DNA of 64,000 nucleotides, from positions 295,001 through 359,000 of the forward strand of contig JAYKKM010000181.1 of assembly GCA_035772405.1 (NCBI GenBank). The letters are read 5' to 3'. Source of the DNA: Chrysogorgia sp. JL179-B06 (taxonomy: Eukaryota; Cnidaria; Anthozoa; Scleralcyonacea; Chrysogorgiidae). How positions within the stretch are numbered: position 1 is the stretch's first letter; each line of letters begins with the position of its first letter. Both the position numbers and the translations under genes were made by a program. Shown here piece after piece: positions 1 through 12,071 of this stretch. The notes below the pieces were generated by a model. That model made no database searches. It was not told the origin of the DNA and saw nothing but the letters and a program-made list of their open reading frames with translations.

Positions 1-3000
1 CTATTCTATACGATTTTTTGTAATTAACATATGTTGCACAGAATTTAATGGTCTTTCTAACGGTAGTAGTTGCGTGACTGGACCAGGCCTAAGAAAGATT
101 CACGCGAACGTTAAACATGACCGGCTTTTGGTCTCGGGCAAGAGAGCTAATTGGTATAGTGTATAATTTGTTATTTCCGACTTACTCAGATAAAATTACT
201 ATTTTCTCGGGCGCTATTCTATACGATTTTTTGTAATTTACATATGTTGCACAGAATTTAATGGTCTTTCTAACGGTGGTAGTTGCGTGACTGGACCAGG
301 CCTAAGAAAGATTCACGCGAACGTTAAACATGACCGGCTTTTGGTCTCGGGCAAGAGAGCTAATTGGTATAGTGGAATTTGTTATTTCCGACTTACTCAG
401 ATAAAATTACTATTTTCTCGGGCGCTATTCTATACGATTTTTTTAAATTTACATATGTTGCACAGAATTGAATGGTCTTTCTAACGGTAGTAGTTACGTG
501 ACTGGAACAGGCCTAAGAAAGATTCACGCGAACGTTAAACATGACCGGCTTTTGGTATCGGGCAAGAGAGCTAATTGGTATAGTGGAATTTGTTATTTCC
601 GACTTACTCAGATAAAATTACTATTTTCTCGGGCGCTATTCTATACGATTTTTTTAAATTTACATATGTTGCACAGAATTTAATGGTCTTTCTAACGGTT
701 GTAGTTGCGTGACTGGACCAGGCCTAAGAAAGATTCACGCGAACGTTAAACATGACCGGCTTTTGGTCTCGGGCAAGAGCGCTAATTGATATAATGGGAT
801 TTGTTATTTTCGACTAACTCAGATAAAATTACTATTTTTTCGGGCGCTATTCTATACGATTTTTTTAATTTACATATGTTGCACAGAATTTAATGGTCTT
901 TCTAACAGTAGTAGTTGCGTGACTGAACCAGGCCTAAGAAAGATTCACGCGAACGTTAAACATGACCGGCTTTTGGTCTGGGCAAGAGAGCTAATTGGTA
1001 TAGTGTAATTTGTCATTTCCGAATTACTCAGATAAAATTACTATTTTCTCGGGCGCTATTCTATACGATTTTTTTTAATTTACATATGTTGTACAGAATT
1101 TAATGGTCTTTCTAACGGTAGTAGTTGCGTGACTGCACCAGGCCTAAGAAAGATTCACGCGAACGTTAAACATGACCGGCTTTTGGTCTCGGGCAAGAGA
1201 GCTAATTGGTATAGTGGAATTTGTTATTTCCGACTTACTCAGATAAAATTACTATTTTCTCGGGCGCTATTCTATACGATTTTTTTAAATTTACATATGT
1301 TGCACAGAATTTAATGGTCTTTCTAACGGTTGTAGTTGCGTGAGTGGATCAGGCCTAAGAAAGATTCACGCGAACGTTAAACATGACCGGCTTTTGGTCT
1401 TGGGCAAGAGAGCTAATTGGTATAGTGTAATTTGTTATTTCCGAATTACTCAGATAAAATTACTATTTTCTCGGGCGCTATTCTATACGATTTTTTTTAA
1501 TTTACATATGTTGCACAGAATTTAATGGTCTTTCTAACGGTAGTAGTTGCGTGACTGGACCAGGCCTAAGAAAGATTCACGCGAACGTTAAACATGACCG
1601 GCTTTTGGTCTCGGGCAAGAGAGCTAATTGGTATAGTGTAATTTGTTATTTCCGACTATCTCAGATAAAATTACTATTTTCTCGGGCGCTATTCTATACG
1701 ATTTTTTTTTAATTTACATATGTTGCACAGAATTTAATGGTCTTTCTAACGGTGGTAGTTACGTGACTGGACCAGGCCTAGAAAGATTCACGCGAACGTT
1801 AAACATGACCGGCTTTTGGTCTCGGGCAAGAGAGCTAATTGGTATAGTGTAATTTGTTATTTCCGACTATCTCAGATAAAATTACTATTTTCTCGGGCGC
1901 TATTCTATACGATTTTTTTAAATTTACATATGTTGCACAGAATTTAATGGTCTTTCTAACGGTGGTAGTTACGTGACTGGACCAGGCCTAGAAAGATTCA
2001 CGCGAACGTTAAACATGACCGGCTTTTGGTCTCGGGCAAGAGAGCTAATTGGTATAGTGTAATTTGTTATTTCCGACTATCTCAGATAAAATTACTATTT
2101 TCTCGGGCGCTATTCTATACGATTTTTTTAAATTTACATATGTTGCACAGAATTTAATGGTCTTTCTAACGGTGGTAGTTACGTGACTGTACCAGGCCTA
2201 GAAAGATTCACGCGAACGTTAAACATGACCGGCTTTTGGTCTCGGGCAAGAGAGCTAATTGGTATAGTGGAATTTGTTATTTCCGACTTACTCAGATAAA
2301 ATTACTATTTTCTCGGGCGCTATTCTATACGATTTTTTTTAATTTACATATGTTGCACAGAATTGAATGGTCTTTCTAACGGTGGTAGTTACGTGACTGG
2401 ACCAGGCCTAAGAAAGATTCACGCGAACGTTAAACATGACCGGCTTTTGGTATCGGGCAAGAGAGCTAATTGGTATAGTGGAATTTGTTATTTCCGACTT
2501 ACTCAGATAAAATTACTATTTTCTCGGGCGCTATTCTATACGATTTTTTCAAATTTACATATGTTGCACAGAATTTAATGGTCTTTCTAACGGTTGTAGT
2601 TGCGTGACTGGACCAGGCCTAAGAAAGATTCACGCGAACGTTAAACATGACCGGCTTTTGGTCTCGGGCAAGAGAGCTAATTGGTATAGTGTAATTTGTC
2701 ATTTCCGAATTACTCAGATAAAATTACTATTTTCTCGGGCGCTATTCTATACGATTTTTTTTAATTTACATATGTTGCACAGAATTTAATGGTCTTTCTA
2801 ACAGTAGTAGTTGCGTGACTGGACTAGGCCTACGAAAGATTCACGCGAACGTTAAACATGACCGGCTTTTGGTCTCGGGCAAGAGCGCTAATTGATATAA
2901 TGGGATTTGTTATTTTCGACTAACTCAGATAAAATTACTATTTTTTCGGGCGCTATTCTATACGATTTTTTTTAATTTACATATGTTGCACAGAATTTAA

Positions 3001-6000
3001 TGGTCTTTCTAACAGTAGTAGTTGCGTGACTGGACCAGGCCTAAGAAAGATTCACGCGAACGTTAAACATGACCGGCTTTTGGTCTGGGCAAGAGAGCTA
3101 ATTGGTATTGTGTAATTTGTCATTTCCGAATTACTCAGAAAAAATTACTATTTTCTCGGGCGCTATTCTATACGATTTTTTTAAATTTACATATGTTGCA
3201 CAGAATTTAATGGTCTTTCTAACAGTAGTAGTTGCGTGACTGGACCAGGCCTAAGAAAGATTCACGCGAACGTTAAACATGACCGGCTTTTGGTCTCGGG
3301 CAAGAGAGCTAATTGGTATAGTGGAATTTGTTATTTCCGACTTACTCAGATAAAATTACTATTTTCTCGGGCGCTATTCTATACGATTTTTTTAAATTTA
3401 CATATGTTGCACAGAATTTAATGGTCTTTCTAACGGTTGTAGTTGCGTGAGTGGACCAGGCCTAAGAAAGATTCACGCGAACGTTAAACATGACCGGCTT
3501 TTGGTCTCGGGCAAGAGAGCTAATTGGTATAGTGTAATTTGTTATTTCCGACTATCTCAGATAAAATTACTATTTTCTCGGGCGCTATTCTATACGATTT
3601 TTTTTAATTTACATATGTTGCACAGAATTTAATGGTCTTTCTAACGGTGGTAGTTACGTGACTGGACCAGGCCTAGAAAGATTCACGCGGACGTTAAACA
3701 TGACCGGCTTTTGGTCTCGGGCAAGAGAGCTAATTGGTATAGTGGAATTTGTTATTTCCGACTTACTCAGATAAAATTACTATTTTCTCGGGCGCTATTC
3801 TATACGATTTTTTTAAATTTACATATGTTGCACAGAATTTAATGGTCTTTCTAACGGTAGTAGTTGCGTGACTGGACCATGCCTAAGAAAGATTCACGCG
3901 AACGTTAAACATGACCGGCTTTTGGTCTCGGGCAAGAGAACTAATTGGTATAGTGTAATTTGTTATTTCCGAATTACTCAGATAAAATTACTATTTTCTC
4001 GAGCGCTATTCTATACGATTTTTTTTAATTTACATATGTAGTAGTTGCGTGACTGGACCAGGCCTAAGAAAGATTCACGCGAACGTTAAACATGACCGGC
4101 TTTTGGTCTCGGGCAAGAGAGCTAATTGGTATAGTGTAATTTGTTATTTCCGACTATCTCAGATAAAATTACTATTTTCTCGGGCGCTATTCTATACGAT
4201 TTTTTTTAATTTACATATGTTGCACAGAATTTAATGGTCTTTCTAACGGTAGTAGTTACGTGACTGGACCAAGCCTAAGAAAGATTCACGCGAACGTTAA
4301 ACATGACCGGCTTTTGGTCTCGGGCAAGAGAGCTAATTGGTATAGTGGAATTTGTTATTTCCGATTTACTCAGTGATAAAATTACTATTTTCTCGGGCGC
4401 TATTCTATACGATTTTTTAAATTTACATATGTTGTACAGAATTTAATGGTCTTTCTAACGGTAGTAGTTGCGTGACTGGACCAGGCCTAAGAAAGATTCA
4501 CGCGAACGTTAAACATGACCGGCTTTTGGTCTCGGGCAAGAGCGCTAATTGGTATAGTGTAATTTGTTATTTTCGACTAACTCAGATAAAATTACTATTT
4601 TTTCGGGCGCTATTCTATACGATTTTTTTAAATTTACATATGTTGCACAGAATTTAATGGTCTTTCTAACAGTGGTAGTTACGTGACTGGACCAGGCCTA
4701 ATAAGAAAGATTCACGCGACTGTTAAAAAACATGACCGGCTCAGTTTGGACTCGGGCAAGAGCGCTAATTGGTATAGTGTAATTTGTTATTTCCGACTAT
4801 CTCAGATAAAATTACTATTTTCTCGGGCGCTATTCTATACGATTTTTTTTAATTTGCATATGTTGCACAGAATTTAATGGTCTTTCTAACAGTGGTAGTT
4901 ATGTGACTGGACCAGGCCTAAGAAAGATTCACGCGAACGTTAAAAAACATGACCGGCTTTTGGTCTCGGGCAAGAGAGTTAATTGGTATAGTGTAATTTG
5001 TTATTTTCGACTATCTCAGATAAAATTACTATTCTCTCGGGCGCTATTCTATACGATTTTTTTTAATTTACATATGTTGTACAGAATTTAATGGTCTTTC
5101 TAACGGTAGTAGTTGCGTGACTGGACCAGTCCTAAGAAAGATTCACGCGAACGTTAAACATGACCGGCTTTTGGTCTCGGGCAAGAGAGCTAATTGGTAT
5201 AGTGGAATTTGTTATTTCCGATTTACTCAGATAAAATTACTATTTTCTCGGGCGCTATTCTATACGATTTTTTAAATTTACATATGTTGCACAGAATTTA
5301 ATGGTCTTTCTAACGGTAGTAGTTGCGTGACTGGACCAGGCCTAAGAAAGATTCACGCGAACGTTAAACATGACCGGCTTTTGGTCTCGGGCAAGAGCGC
5401 TAATTGGTATAGTGGAATTTGTTATTTTCGACTAACTCAGATAAAATTACTATTTTTTCGGGCGCTATTCTATACGATTTTTTTAAATTTACATATGTTG
5501 CACAGAATTTAATGGTCTTTCTAACAGTGGTAGTTACGTAACTGGACCAGGCCTAATAAGAAAGATTCACGCGAACGTTAAAAAACATGACCGGCTTTTG
5601 GTCTCGGGCAAGAGAGTTAATTGGTATAGTGTAATTTGTTATTTTCGACTATCTCAGATAAAATTACTATTTTCTCGGGCGCTATTCTATACGATTTTTT
5701 TTAATTTACATATGTTGCACAGAATTTAATGGTCTTTCTAACGGTAGTAGTTGCGTGACTGGACCATTCCTAAGAAAGATTCACGCGAACGTTAAACATG
5801 ACCGGCTTTTGGTCTCAGGCAAGAGCGTGGAATTTGTTATTTTCGACTAACTCAGATAAAATTACTATTTTTTCGGGCGCTATTCTATACGATTTTTTTT
5901 AATTTACATATGTTGCACAGAATTTAATGGTCTTTCTAACAGTGGTAGTTACGTGACTGGACCAGGCCTAAGAAAGATTCACGCGAACGTTAAAAAACAT

Positions 6001-6086
6001 GACCGGCTTTTGGTCTCGGGCAAGAGCGCTAATTTGGCATAGTGGAATTTGTTATTTTCGACTAACTCAGATAAAATTACTATTTT
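1..6086 (+). repeat. Left arm: tandem array of a 211-bp unit, about 29 copies
   Basis: The unit contains the landmarks CATATGTTGCACAGAATT, GACTGGACCAGGCC, TTCACGCGAACGTTAAACAT and CTCGGGCGCTATTCTATACG in that order and recurs about every 211 bp from base 1 to about 6086. Near the core some units carry small variants (AAAAAACATG insertion near 4730 and 4945, AATAAGAAAG near 4700 and 5555, an internal deletion at 5821). The array stops mid-unit at TTACTATTTTATATA, where a short TA tract and a Penelope-like tail follow. The short open frames in each unit start at CTG and are not evidence of protein coding. Confidence 0.97.
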
Positions 6087-6190
6087 ATATATATATATAC
6101 TTTATTACACGTCACTAAATTCTTGGCAGTTTACCACCTTTTCACTTTGCTATATATTCAAAACACTGTCTACGCAGCACTTTACTTTTT
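6087..6190 (+). repeat. TA tract and Penelope-like terminal fragment at the inner edge of the left arm
   Basis: After a short TA tract, the stretch CACTAAATTCTTGGCAGTTT through CACCTTTTCACTTTGCTATA (6110-6155) matches the sequence at 31456-31500, downstream of the hammerhead-like motif of a Penelope-like fragment, and related copies at 42700-42950. The match begins exactly where the ribozyme product would start (GTC followed by ACTAAATT). It is a short fragment, not a gene. Confidence 0.6.
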
Positions 6191-9100
6191 TATATACTGT
6201 ATATATATATATTTATATAATACAGGTACTGTTGAAGTGGCTCGATAGAAAAATTGAACATTTTTTATAACTTTTTTAAGGACACGTATAAACAATATTT
6301 TTTCCAAAGTTTCTTTTATGGCAAAGTGACATTCACTAAACAAAGTTGGTGTACCGGCATGAATTTCACAAGAACTATAGACTTATATATATATAAATAT
6401 ATATCTATAAAATTTATACCATATATATAAATAATATAAATAAAATTATATATAATATTTATTGTTTTCGAAAAAGATTGGGTTCTTTATCGAGCCACCC
6501 CAATAAAAAGATTATTAACATTATAAAACGATTTTACACTGCATAAACGCTTATTATAGTTCAAATTATATCCCTGTTAGCGGTGGGATAAAACTATTCA
6601 CAGATCGATTAGTCATATATATCTTGATAGTTTGTATACCGTAGGCAAAGCGCTGGGCTATGTGTTGCTTCGATTGGGTGGTTATAGAGTTTATGGGATG
6701 ACTCAATTCACATTTGAGGAAAAGGCGTTCACACGTATAGCAACTCAACCGTCTGAGAATATTTTTATCCCATCGCAACTACAAATCTCACATGATTTAA
6801 CACCTTCGCATTAATTATCAGTTTCTTTATATCTTGTATATTTGATTGGTTAATCACGATTTACGTCATCCTTTCACGTAAAGGAGGGTTTACACACTGC
6901 GATTAATCGCGCCTACTTTATGATTGGCTATCAGCAAAATATGGCTATGATCAGCAGAATGATTTGTGTGCTCACAATCGCTACTTCTCCCTATTTTTAC
7001 AGATTATACTTACCATGCATCTAAACCAGATATCGGCCCGATTATTCGCAGTGTGTAAACGTACATTTATACTCTGAGTGAAGGCTCAGCTCGAAACATC
7101 CGTATTTAGTTGTTAAAAATCTCAGCAGTTCACTGCCTTTTTACATTACTATGGACACTTCATGCGGATTTCGCTTCAGTAATTTTTTGCCACATGATCA
7201 ACTTTTTGCGTAAAACATTACTCATTTGACTATCTTCATCTTTATACTGCGTAACCGAAATAGCGATCGCAAAAGGTCGATCGCGCGACAAAACAAAACA
7301 CTGAGTGAAAATCTTCCATAAATAAGTAAAACGCTGAAGTGTTCTATGGATTCCGGCATTCATCTGTTCAAAATGTTAGTTGAGCATGAGACCTGAGTCT
7401 GTTCCTTTGGCGTCTGCATGTGAGGAAGTTGGCAAATTAGTTGCTAGTTTGTTCTCATGAGGTTGAGATGGTTTAATTTAAAGCAGTTAATCAATGCGGT
7501 TGAATCGGCTTCGGAAGGTCCAGCATTCCAATTCGCACAGGATGTGTACTGGATGACCTAAGAGAAATTTGTCGAAAGTCAAAATGCACTTCCAGGGCAG
7601 GTTACGACTTCTGGATGGGATTGACGTTTGTGGACTTCGAAAGAGACGGCGGTAAATGAAGCCTTCGCGGACTGACTTGGCGTTAAAGATAGAACGAAGA
7701 GATTGACAAAGCGATGAGGCATTCTTACAGAATAACCACGCTGATATCTCATCAGGATCTGCAGCTGAATGAAGCTTTATCGAGAGCATCGCTTTTTCTT
7801 CGACTGAAAGGTAAAGGTGTTAGGAACCTCGTCAGTAGGCATATAGGAGATACAGACACTGTAACTGTTGTTGTTGGACTGCAATTAACTTCTAAAAGTA
7901 AAGTTCCAACTAATTCTGTGCCGAGCTGCAATAAAGAAATTGAAAAGCAAGTAAATTATAAAAACTATAGAAAATCTTGTAATATTTCTTAAGATCAATA
8001 ATTATATTTTCCTAATTCTGATAGCTATGACACATTGTTAACACTATGCATATTACTAATCGTGCAGCATGTTTTGTATTCGCGTAGCATGCAAGCCGGC
8101 TATATACCGTGACATAGTAGGTCATGGCATAACCATAACCATTAATCAGGCCCTGATAAACCGTCTATATTGGTACAAATGTACATCTTTGTCTTCATTT
8201 AATGTCGACAAATTGTGCACTATAACTACCTTTGATGACATGTCTCACTGACTCATGTCCATGCAATGATTAAAGAGAAAACAACGTCTTTGTTAACCAT
8301 CTTCGCAACTACAAAGAAGAATATGGTGTAATGACAATATAGGAAAAGTACAATAATTATGAAATAAAAAATGTTTGCAGCAATGTTAAGCTTAAAATAC
8401 CATGGGAAGATTGTTCGTATAATGCGAGGGCGTTCATTTTTGCTACAATTCGGCAACCATGGGCGTAAATTATTTACAATGTATATTATTTCTTAGGTCT
8501 TCTGTAAATTGTCGTTCTATTGCAATTATCACCACTGAAACAAACAAGGAATTGGATACTGGTTTAGTAAATTATATATAGGACTCAGATTATTGACATA
8601 TACATCCTATGACACATGAAGATGAAAATTTTTATACACGAGCGAAATTTGATGATAATTAAATTAAAATATAATGTCATATATGGTTTACCCTGAAATA
8701 GTGATGTTTACTTACATGATTTCGTCAGCTTTAGCTTACCTGGTTTTCATCTCCAAGACTGAATTGATAACAGACACTCGTCCAACTGAATAACTTAAAT
8801 GCTCGTCCAACTAAATAACTTAAATAACTACAATGTTTTTTAGAATAATTAAGTTTATATATTATACTATTAATGCAGATTTAGAAATTAAGTATTCAGC
8901 CTCGTATCTATACGTCGGATCTCTGCTGCAACGGCGCTGATATTTTAAGATTACATAAATTCGTCAATAATTTGTTCGTTTCTTTTACGCATGAATCGTT
9001 GGCATATTGATTTGTATTTCGTCAAAAGTAATCAGTTTCAATTATTGCTTATTCGGTGAATCGATTTTAATAAAATACTATCTATTGTATTACAAATTTG

Positions 9101-9600
9101 GTAGTTTACAGTTTTCAGAATATTTCACGTGCCGAATATACTGTATAAATTTGGTAAATAGTGGTTTACTTCTAATCGTTTTAGTTCGAAGAAATGTAAT
9201 CTCAAAAATATTACAAACATCTTATTTTTGGTTATGCCATGTTTGTAAGATGATTGTAATAATGGTAATCCAGACAATCGCGCCAGGTCATACCTTTCCG
9301 CTGCAACGGCGCCTCAACTCTTATAAAGCCAGATTTCCAGTTGCGATTTTTTTCGCGCAAAGCAACGTTTATATTATAAAAAATTGAATAGATTCGAATG
9401 GTTTTCTAATTATTTACACCTGATAGCTCATTAAAACCAACAGAAAAACGTCTCTTCACACGACAAAAGTCGCCAGTGGAAACCGGTTTAACAGTAGACT
9501 GTTCACGAGTACGTGTCGACCTGTTGCGCAAGTCCTTTTCCTTTCAGGCTGCGTTGTGTCATTCCCGCTGCCAGTTGCGCAATCCGACTAAAACTCTTTA
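6191..9600. other. Inner spacer between left arm and protease gene; no supported gene
   Basis: No convincing coding exon was found. It holds a short inverted pair (GTGGCTCGATA at 6236 and its reverse complement near 6487) that may bound a small element, a miniature element at 6886-7062, a decayed Penelope hammerhead-like motif at 7076-7105 (CTGAGTGA then AGCTCGAAAC), a short direct repeat at 8787-8826 (CTCGTCCAACT twice) and two copies of CTGCAACGGCGC (near 8930 and 9300). Weak open frames at 7714-7992 and 9007-9387 have no recognisable domain or clear splice context. Confidence 0.5.
6886..7062. mobile_element. Miniature inverted-repeat element
   Basis: GTTTACACACTGCGATTAAT at the left and the reverse complement of GTTTACACACTGCGAATAAT at the right bound about 177 bp without coding capacity. 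No clear target duplication was identified, so the superfamily is not assigned. Confidence 0.6.
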
Positions 9601-9659
9601 GAGTTTTTTACTTCAGTTTATACACAACTGTGTTAAATGGTAGCCCACCGTATATCACA

Positions 9660-12071
9660 CTAAAAATTACTTTTTATTTTATCTTTCATGATCTTAAGAA
9701 TTTCATTTTTGTTTTTACCAAGATCTGTAGATATTACACATTCAACTTCACAATTTGATGATGTCACGCTATCACCATCGTTAAATGTGACTCGGCATAC
9801 ATACGTTCCTATTGTGTCGCGGGTTAACTTAAAGTTGTACGTCTGCTCTGAGGATACAGTTTTACTGTTAAATACCCACCTAAACGTTTTTAGACGAGCT
9901 CCACGAACTTTGCATCGCAATACCACTCTTTCACCTAGCTGCTGTTTGTAGCGAGTAGGTATGCTACATTCTCGCACGCCCTTCTCGATTTGGGAAATTT
10001 CATTCGAAGGTTTATATTTTTCATTTTTGAACAACTCCATTGCCATCGTCCTCCTTAGTTCTAATATGCTGTCTCTCTCTGGGTTGATATTTAGTAACGC
10101 TAGTTTCGAACTCACGTACATTAGTACATATACACCACAGCTTGAGTAATCTTTCTGTGATGAAAATGTACTTTCCCAAGATACGTCGAATGCGCTAACG
10201 AGACGCCTTGATGCAACATCTACCTCGTATGATCTGAATTCATAAAGCTGATTAAAATAAAATTTGATTAGTTTAATCGCTGTTGCATTTTGTATACCCC
10301 GATTCATTGGATCATAATAATAAATGGTTCGTTTCCAAACATCAATGTACACAATGCACCAATGTTGGCCGTTCGCGGAATTAATGGGGATCACAAGACA
10401 ATCGTACGATTCAAAAATCTTGTCACGGTGGAATCTTGATATTATTGTGTAGAAACTCTTTTCGTTTCGTTGTGATAAAACAATTCTGCGTAAATAGGAG
10501 AAAAAATGACAATTGAATGCATACATCTGTATGCCCTTCTCTGAGGACGTTTTAGATAGTAATAACAAGTATGCATCGACTACATTATCATTAAGCCATC
10601 CGGGATGTTCTAATCTGTAACTGTCATTACTCACTGGAAACTCTAGCGTTTTGAAATCTCTACCATGTAAATCATAGCCAGCATCGCTGAACTTACAAAT
10701 TATCAAATCTTTGCAAGAAATATCCCATAGACGTTCTATTTCATCGTTATAACTCTGGCGTGTATTATTGCCTTCAGATTTTCGCTGATTAACATTTCCT
10801 AATTTTTTAGTTCGTAATTTTTTTGTCTTATTGGCAGGTCCCGTTTTTATGTCTTGACCATTTTGTACAGATGTTTGTTGAGGGTCAATTTTTTTTTCTT
10901 TTCTGTTATCGGGAGCAACATCATCACCCGAGTAAACTTTCTTGGAATAAAAGGCAAGGTAAACCGTCTTCGAAGAATGTTTCTGCCAATTTTGCGAAAT
11001 ATCTCTAACAACTGTATCATCGATCTCTATAACATTATTATCTTCACATACTAGTGCTGTGTAATGACCACTGTGAAGCTGTACTCCATGGTGTAATGCA
11101 CACGCACTTAAACTATATTGAAACGGTCTATTTGCAATCACTTCAATCTCAGATGCTAGTCGAACCTTTGAGTGTTTCTTATCGGCATATCCATCAGAGT
11201 GGACGAACCGCTTGAAAACTAATAATAATGTTTGCGGTAGGAACACGAAATTTCCTTTTCTGTGATGTATCGTTTCCTTTTTACACTTATCACAAACTGC
11301 AGAAATATTGTTGTCGTTTAGGTTGTCTTCTATACTTTTCCCTATATGGTTAATATCCTTGGATAATGGTAAGAATATGGTTGTGAATGTCTCCGGAGTA
11401 GCATCCTCAACCTTCTTACATTCTGAACAGGTCTTTCTATACTGAACTGCTCCTTGAAAATGACTCGCCACTACGTTGTCGTACTTAATACTTTCGGTAC
11501 ATAAACTTGTGAAACTTTCATGAATATCGTTTTGTGCTCCTGCAATATAATGGAATTGGCGCTGAAAAGCTTTATGTAATATGCCAGGATATAAAGGTAG
11601 GTGTGAGTTTTCATCAAGTTTTCGCAATGTATTTATTAAAACTGAAGTAATCGGAGAAACACATGATAGTACTTTGTCTAAATTCAGTACTCGCTTGAGA
11701 CACTGTATCAGACTATTAAGCCAACAGTCGTTACCTTTGTTTGTCAACCCTCTGTAAATATAACCATATTCAGTACTTTGACGCTTGGCTGATGTTTTTG
11801 CTGTGCCGGTGGAATTGGTTTTAGAACGGCTGTTTGCATATGATTCTTTACATTTCGTATTTAGCTTAATGTTGTTTTGTTGCTCAGCAATTTTTACGTA
11901 CATTTTTTTCTTTTCTTCCGGTAATTCGCACCACATGGTCGATGCTACTTTTGTTACAGTTGACATCTCCCGATACCTCCTGTATAAACTCTTCCTTTTC
12001 TTTTGAAGGAAAACCAAAAACCCAGATGATTGAGGGAATAATTTCTTATTTCGATATTTTCTCTTTGTTTT
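9660..12071 (-). CDS. HMG box - ubiquitin-specific protease - Ulp1/SENP protease - Ig-like protein of the foldback element
   Basis: An 804-codon open frame follows a TAA at 12072-12074. The first ATG (11964-11966) falls inside the HMG box, so the true start is probably supplied by splicing or frameshifting. Counting residues from base 12017: an HMG-box-like N-terminus begins upstream (FPQSSGFLVFL) and ends MWCELPEEKKKMY (28-40). A USP domain follows with Cys box GLTNKGNDCWLNSLIQCL (C98), zinc-ribbon CSEC and CDKC (197-200, 242-245) and His box LHSGHYTA (H318). A Ulp1/C48 domain has QHWCIVYIDV (H552), YYYDP (D569) and DYSSCGVYVLMY (C627). The last 100 residues look like an Ig domain: C702, W714 and DTIGTYVC (C741). 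Both catalytic sets appear intact and there is no internal stop. Known of the families: USPs remove ubiquitin, Ulp1 proteases remove SUMO-like modifiers, HMG boxes bind DNA. Action together with the element's transposase is inference. Confidence 0.85.
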   Translation of the reverse strand, partial: KTKRKYRNKKLFPQSSGFLVFLQKKRKSLYRRYREMSTVTKVASTMWCELPEEKKKMYVKIAEQQNNIKLNTKCKESYANSRSKTNSTGTAKTSAKRQSTEYGYIYRGLTNKGNDCWLNSLIQCLKRVLNLDKVLSCVSPITSVLINTLRKLDENSHLPLYPGILHKAFQRQFHYIAGAQNDIHESFTSLCTESIKYDNVVASHFQGAVQYRKTCSECKKVEDATPETFTTIFLPLSKDINHIGKSIEDNLNDNNISAVCDKCKKETIHHRKGNFVFLPQTLLLVFKRFVHSDGYADKKHSKVRLASEIEVIANRPFQYSLSACALHHGVQLHSGHYTALVCEDNNVIEIDDTVVRDISQNWQKHSSKTVYLAFYSKKVYSGDDVAPDNRKEKKIDPQQTSVQNGQDIKTGPANKTKKLRTKKLGNVNQRKSEGNNTRQSYNDEIERLWDISCKDLIICKFSDAGYDLHGRDFKTLEFPVSNDSYRLEHPGWLNDNVVDAYLLLLSKTSSEKGIQMYAFNCHFFSYLRRIVLSQRNEKSFYTIISRFHRDKIFESYDCLVIPINSANGQHWCIVYIDVWKRTIYYYDPMNRGIQNATAIKLIKFYFNQLYEFRSYEVDVASRRLVSAFDVSWESTFSSQKDYSSCGVYVLMYVSSKLALLNINPERDSILELRRTMAMELFKNEKYKPSNEISQIEKGVRECSIPTRYKQQLGERVVLRCKVRGARLKTFRWVFNSKTVSSEQTYNFKLTRDTIGTYVCRVTFNDGDSVTSSNCEVECVISTDLGKNKNEILKIMKDKIKSNF

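Noticed and set aside
287..5512. Repeated 61-residue open frames (TGPGLRKIHANVKHDRLL...) in the left array, and the same in the right array
   Set aside because: They begin at CTG or other non-ATG codons, the 211-bp unit is not a multiple of three, and they follow passively from the repeat.
1..6086. CRISPR-like array
   Set aside because: Units are 211 bp and uniform with no repeat/spacer alternation; the genome is metazoan.
7714..7992. Plus-strand frame with LSRASLFLRLKGKGVRNLV
   Set aside because: No domain, no conserved splice context; antisense frame equally open.
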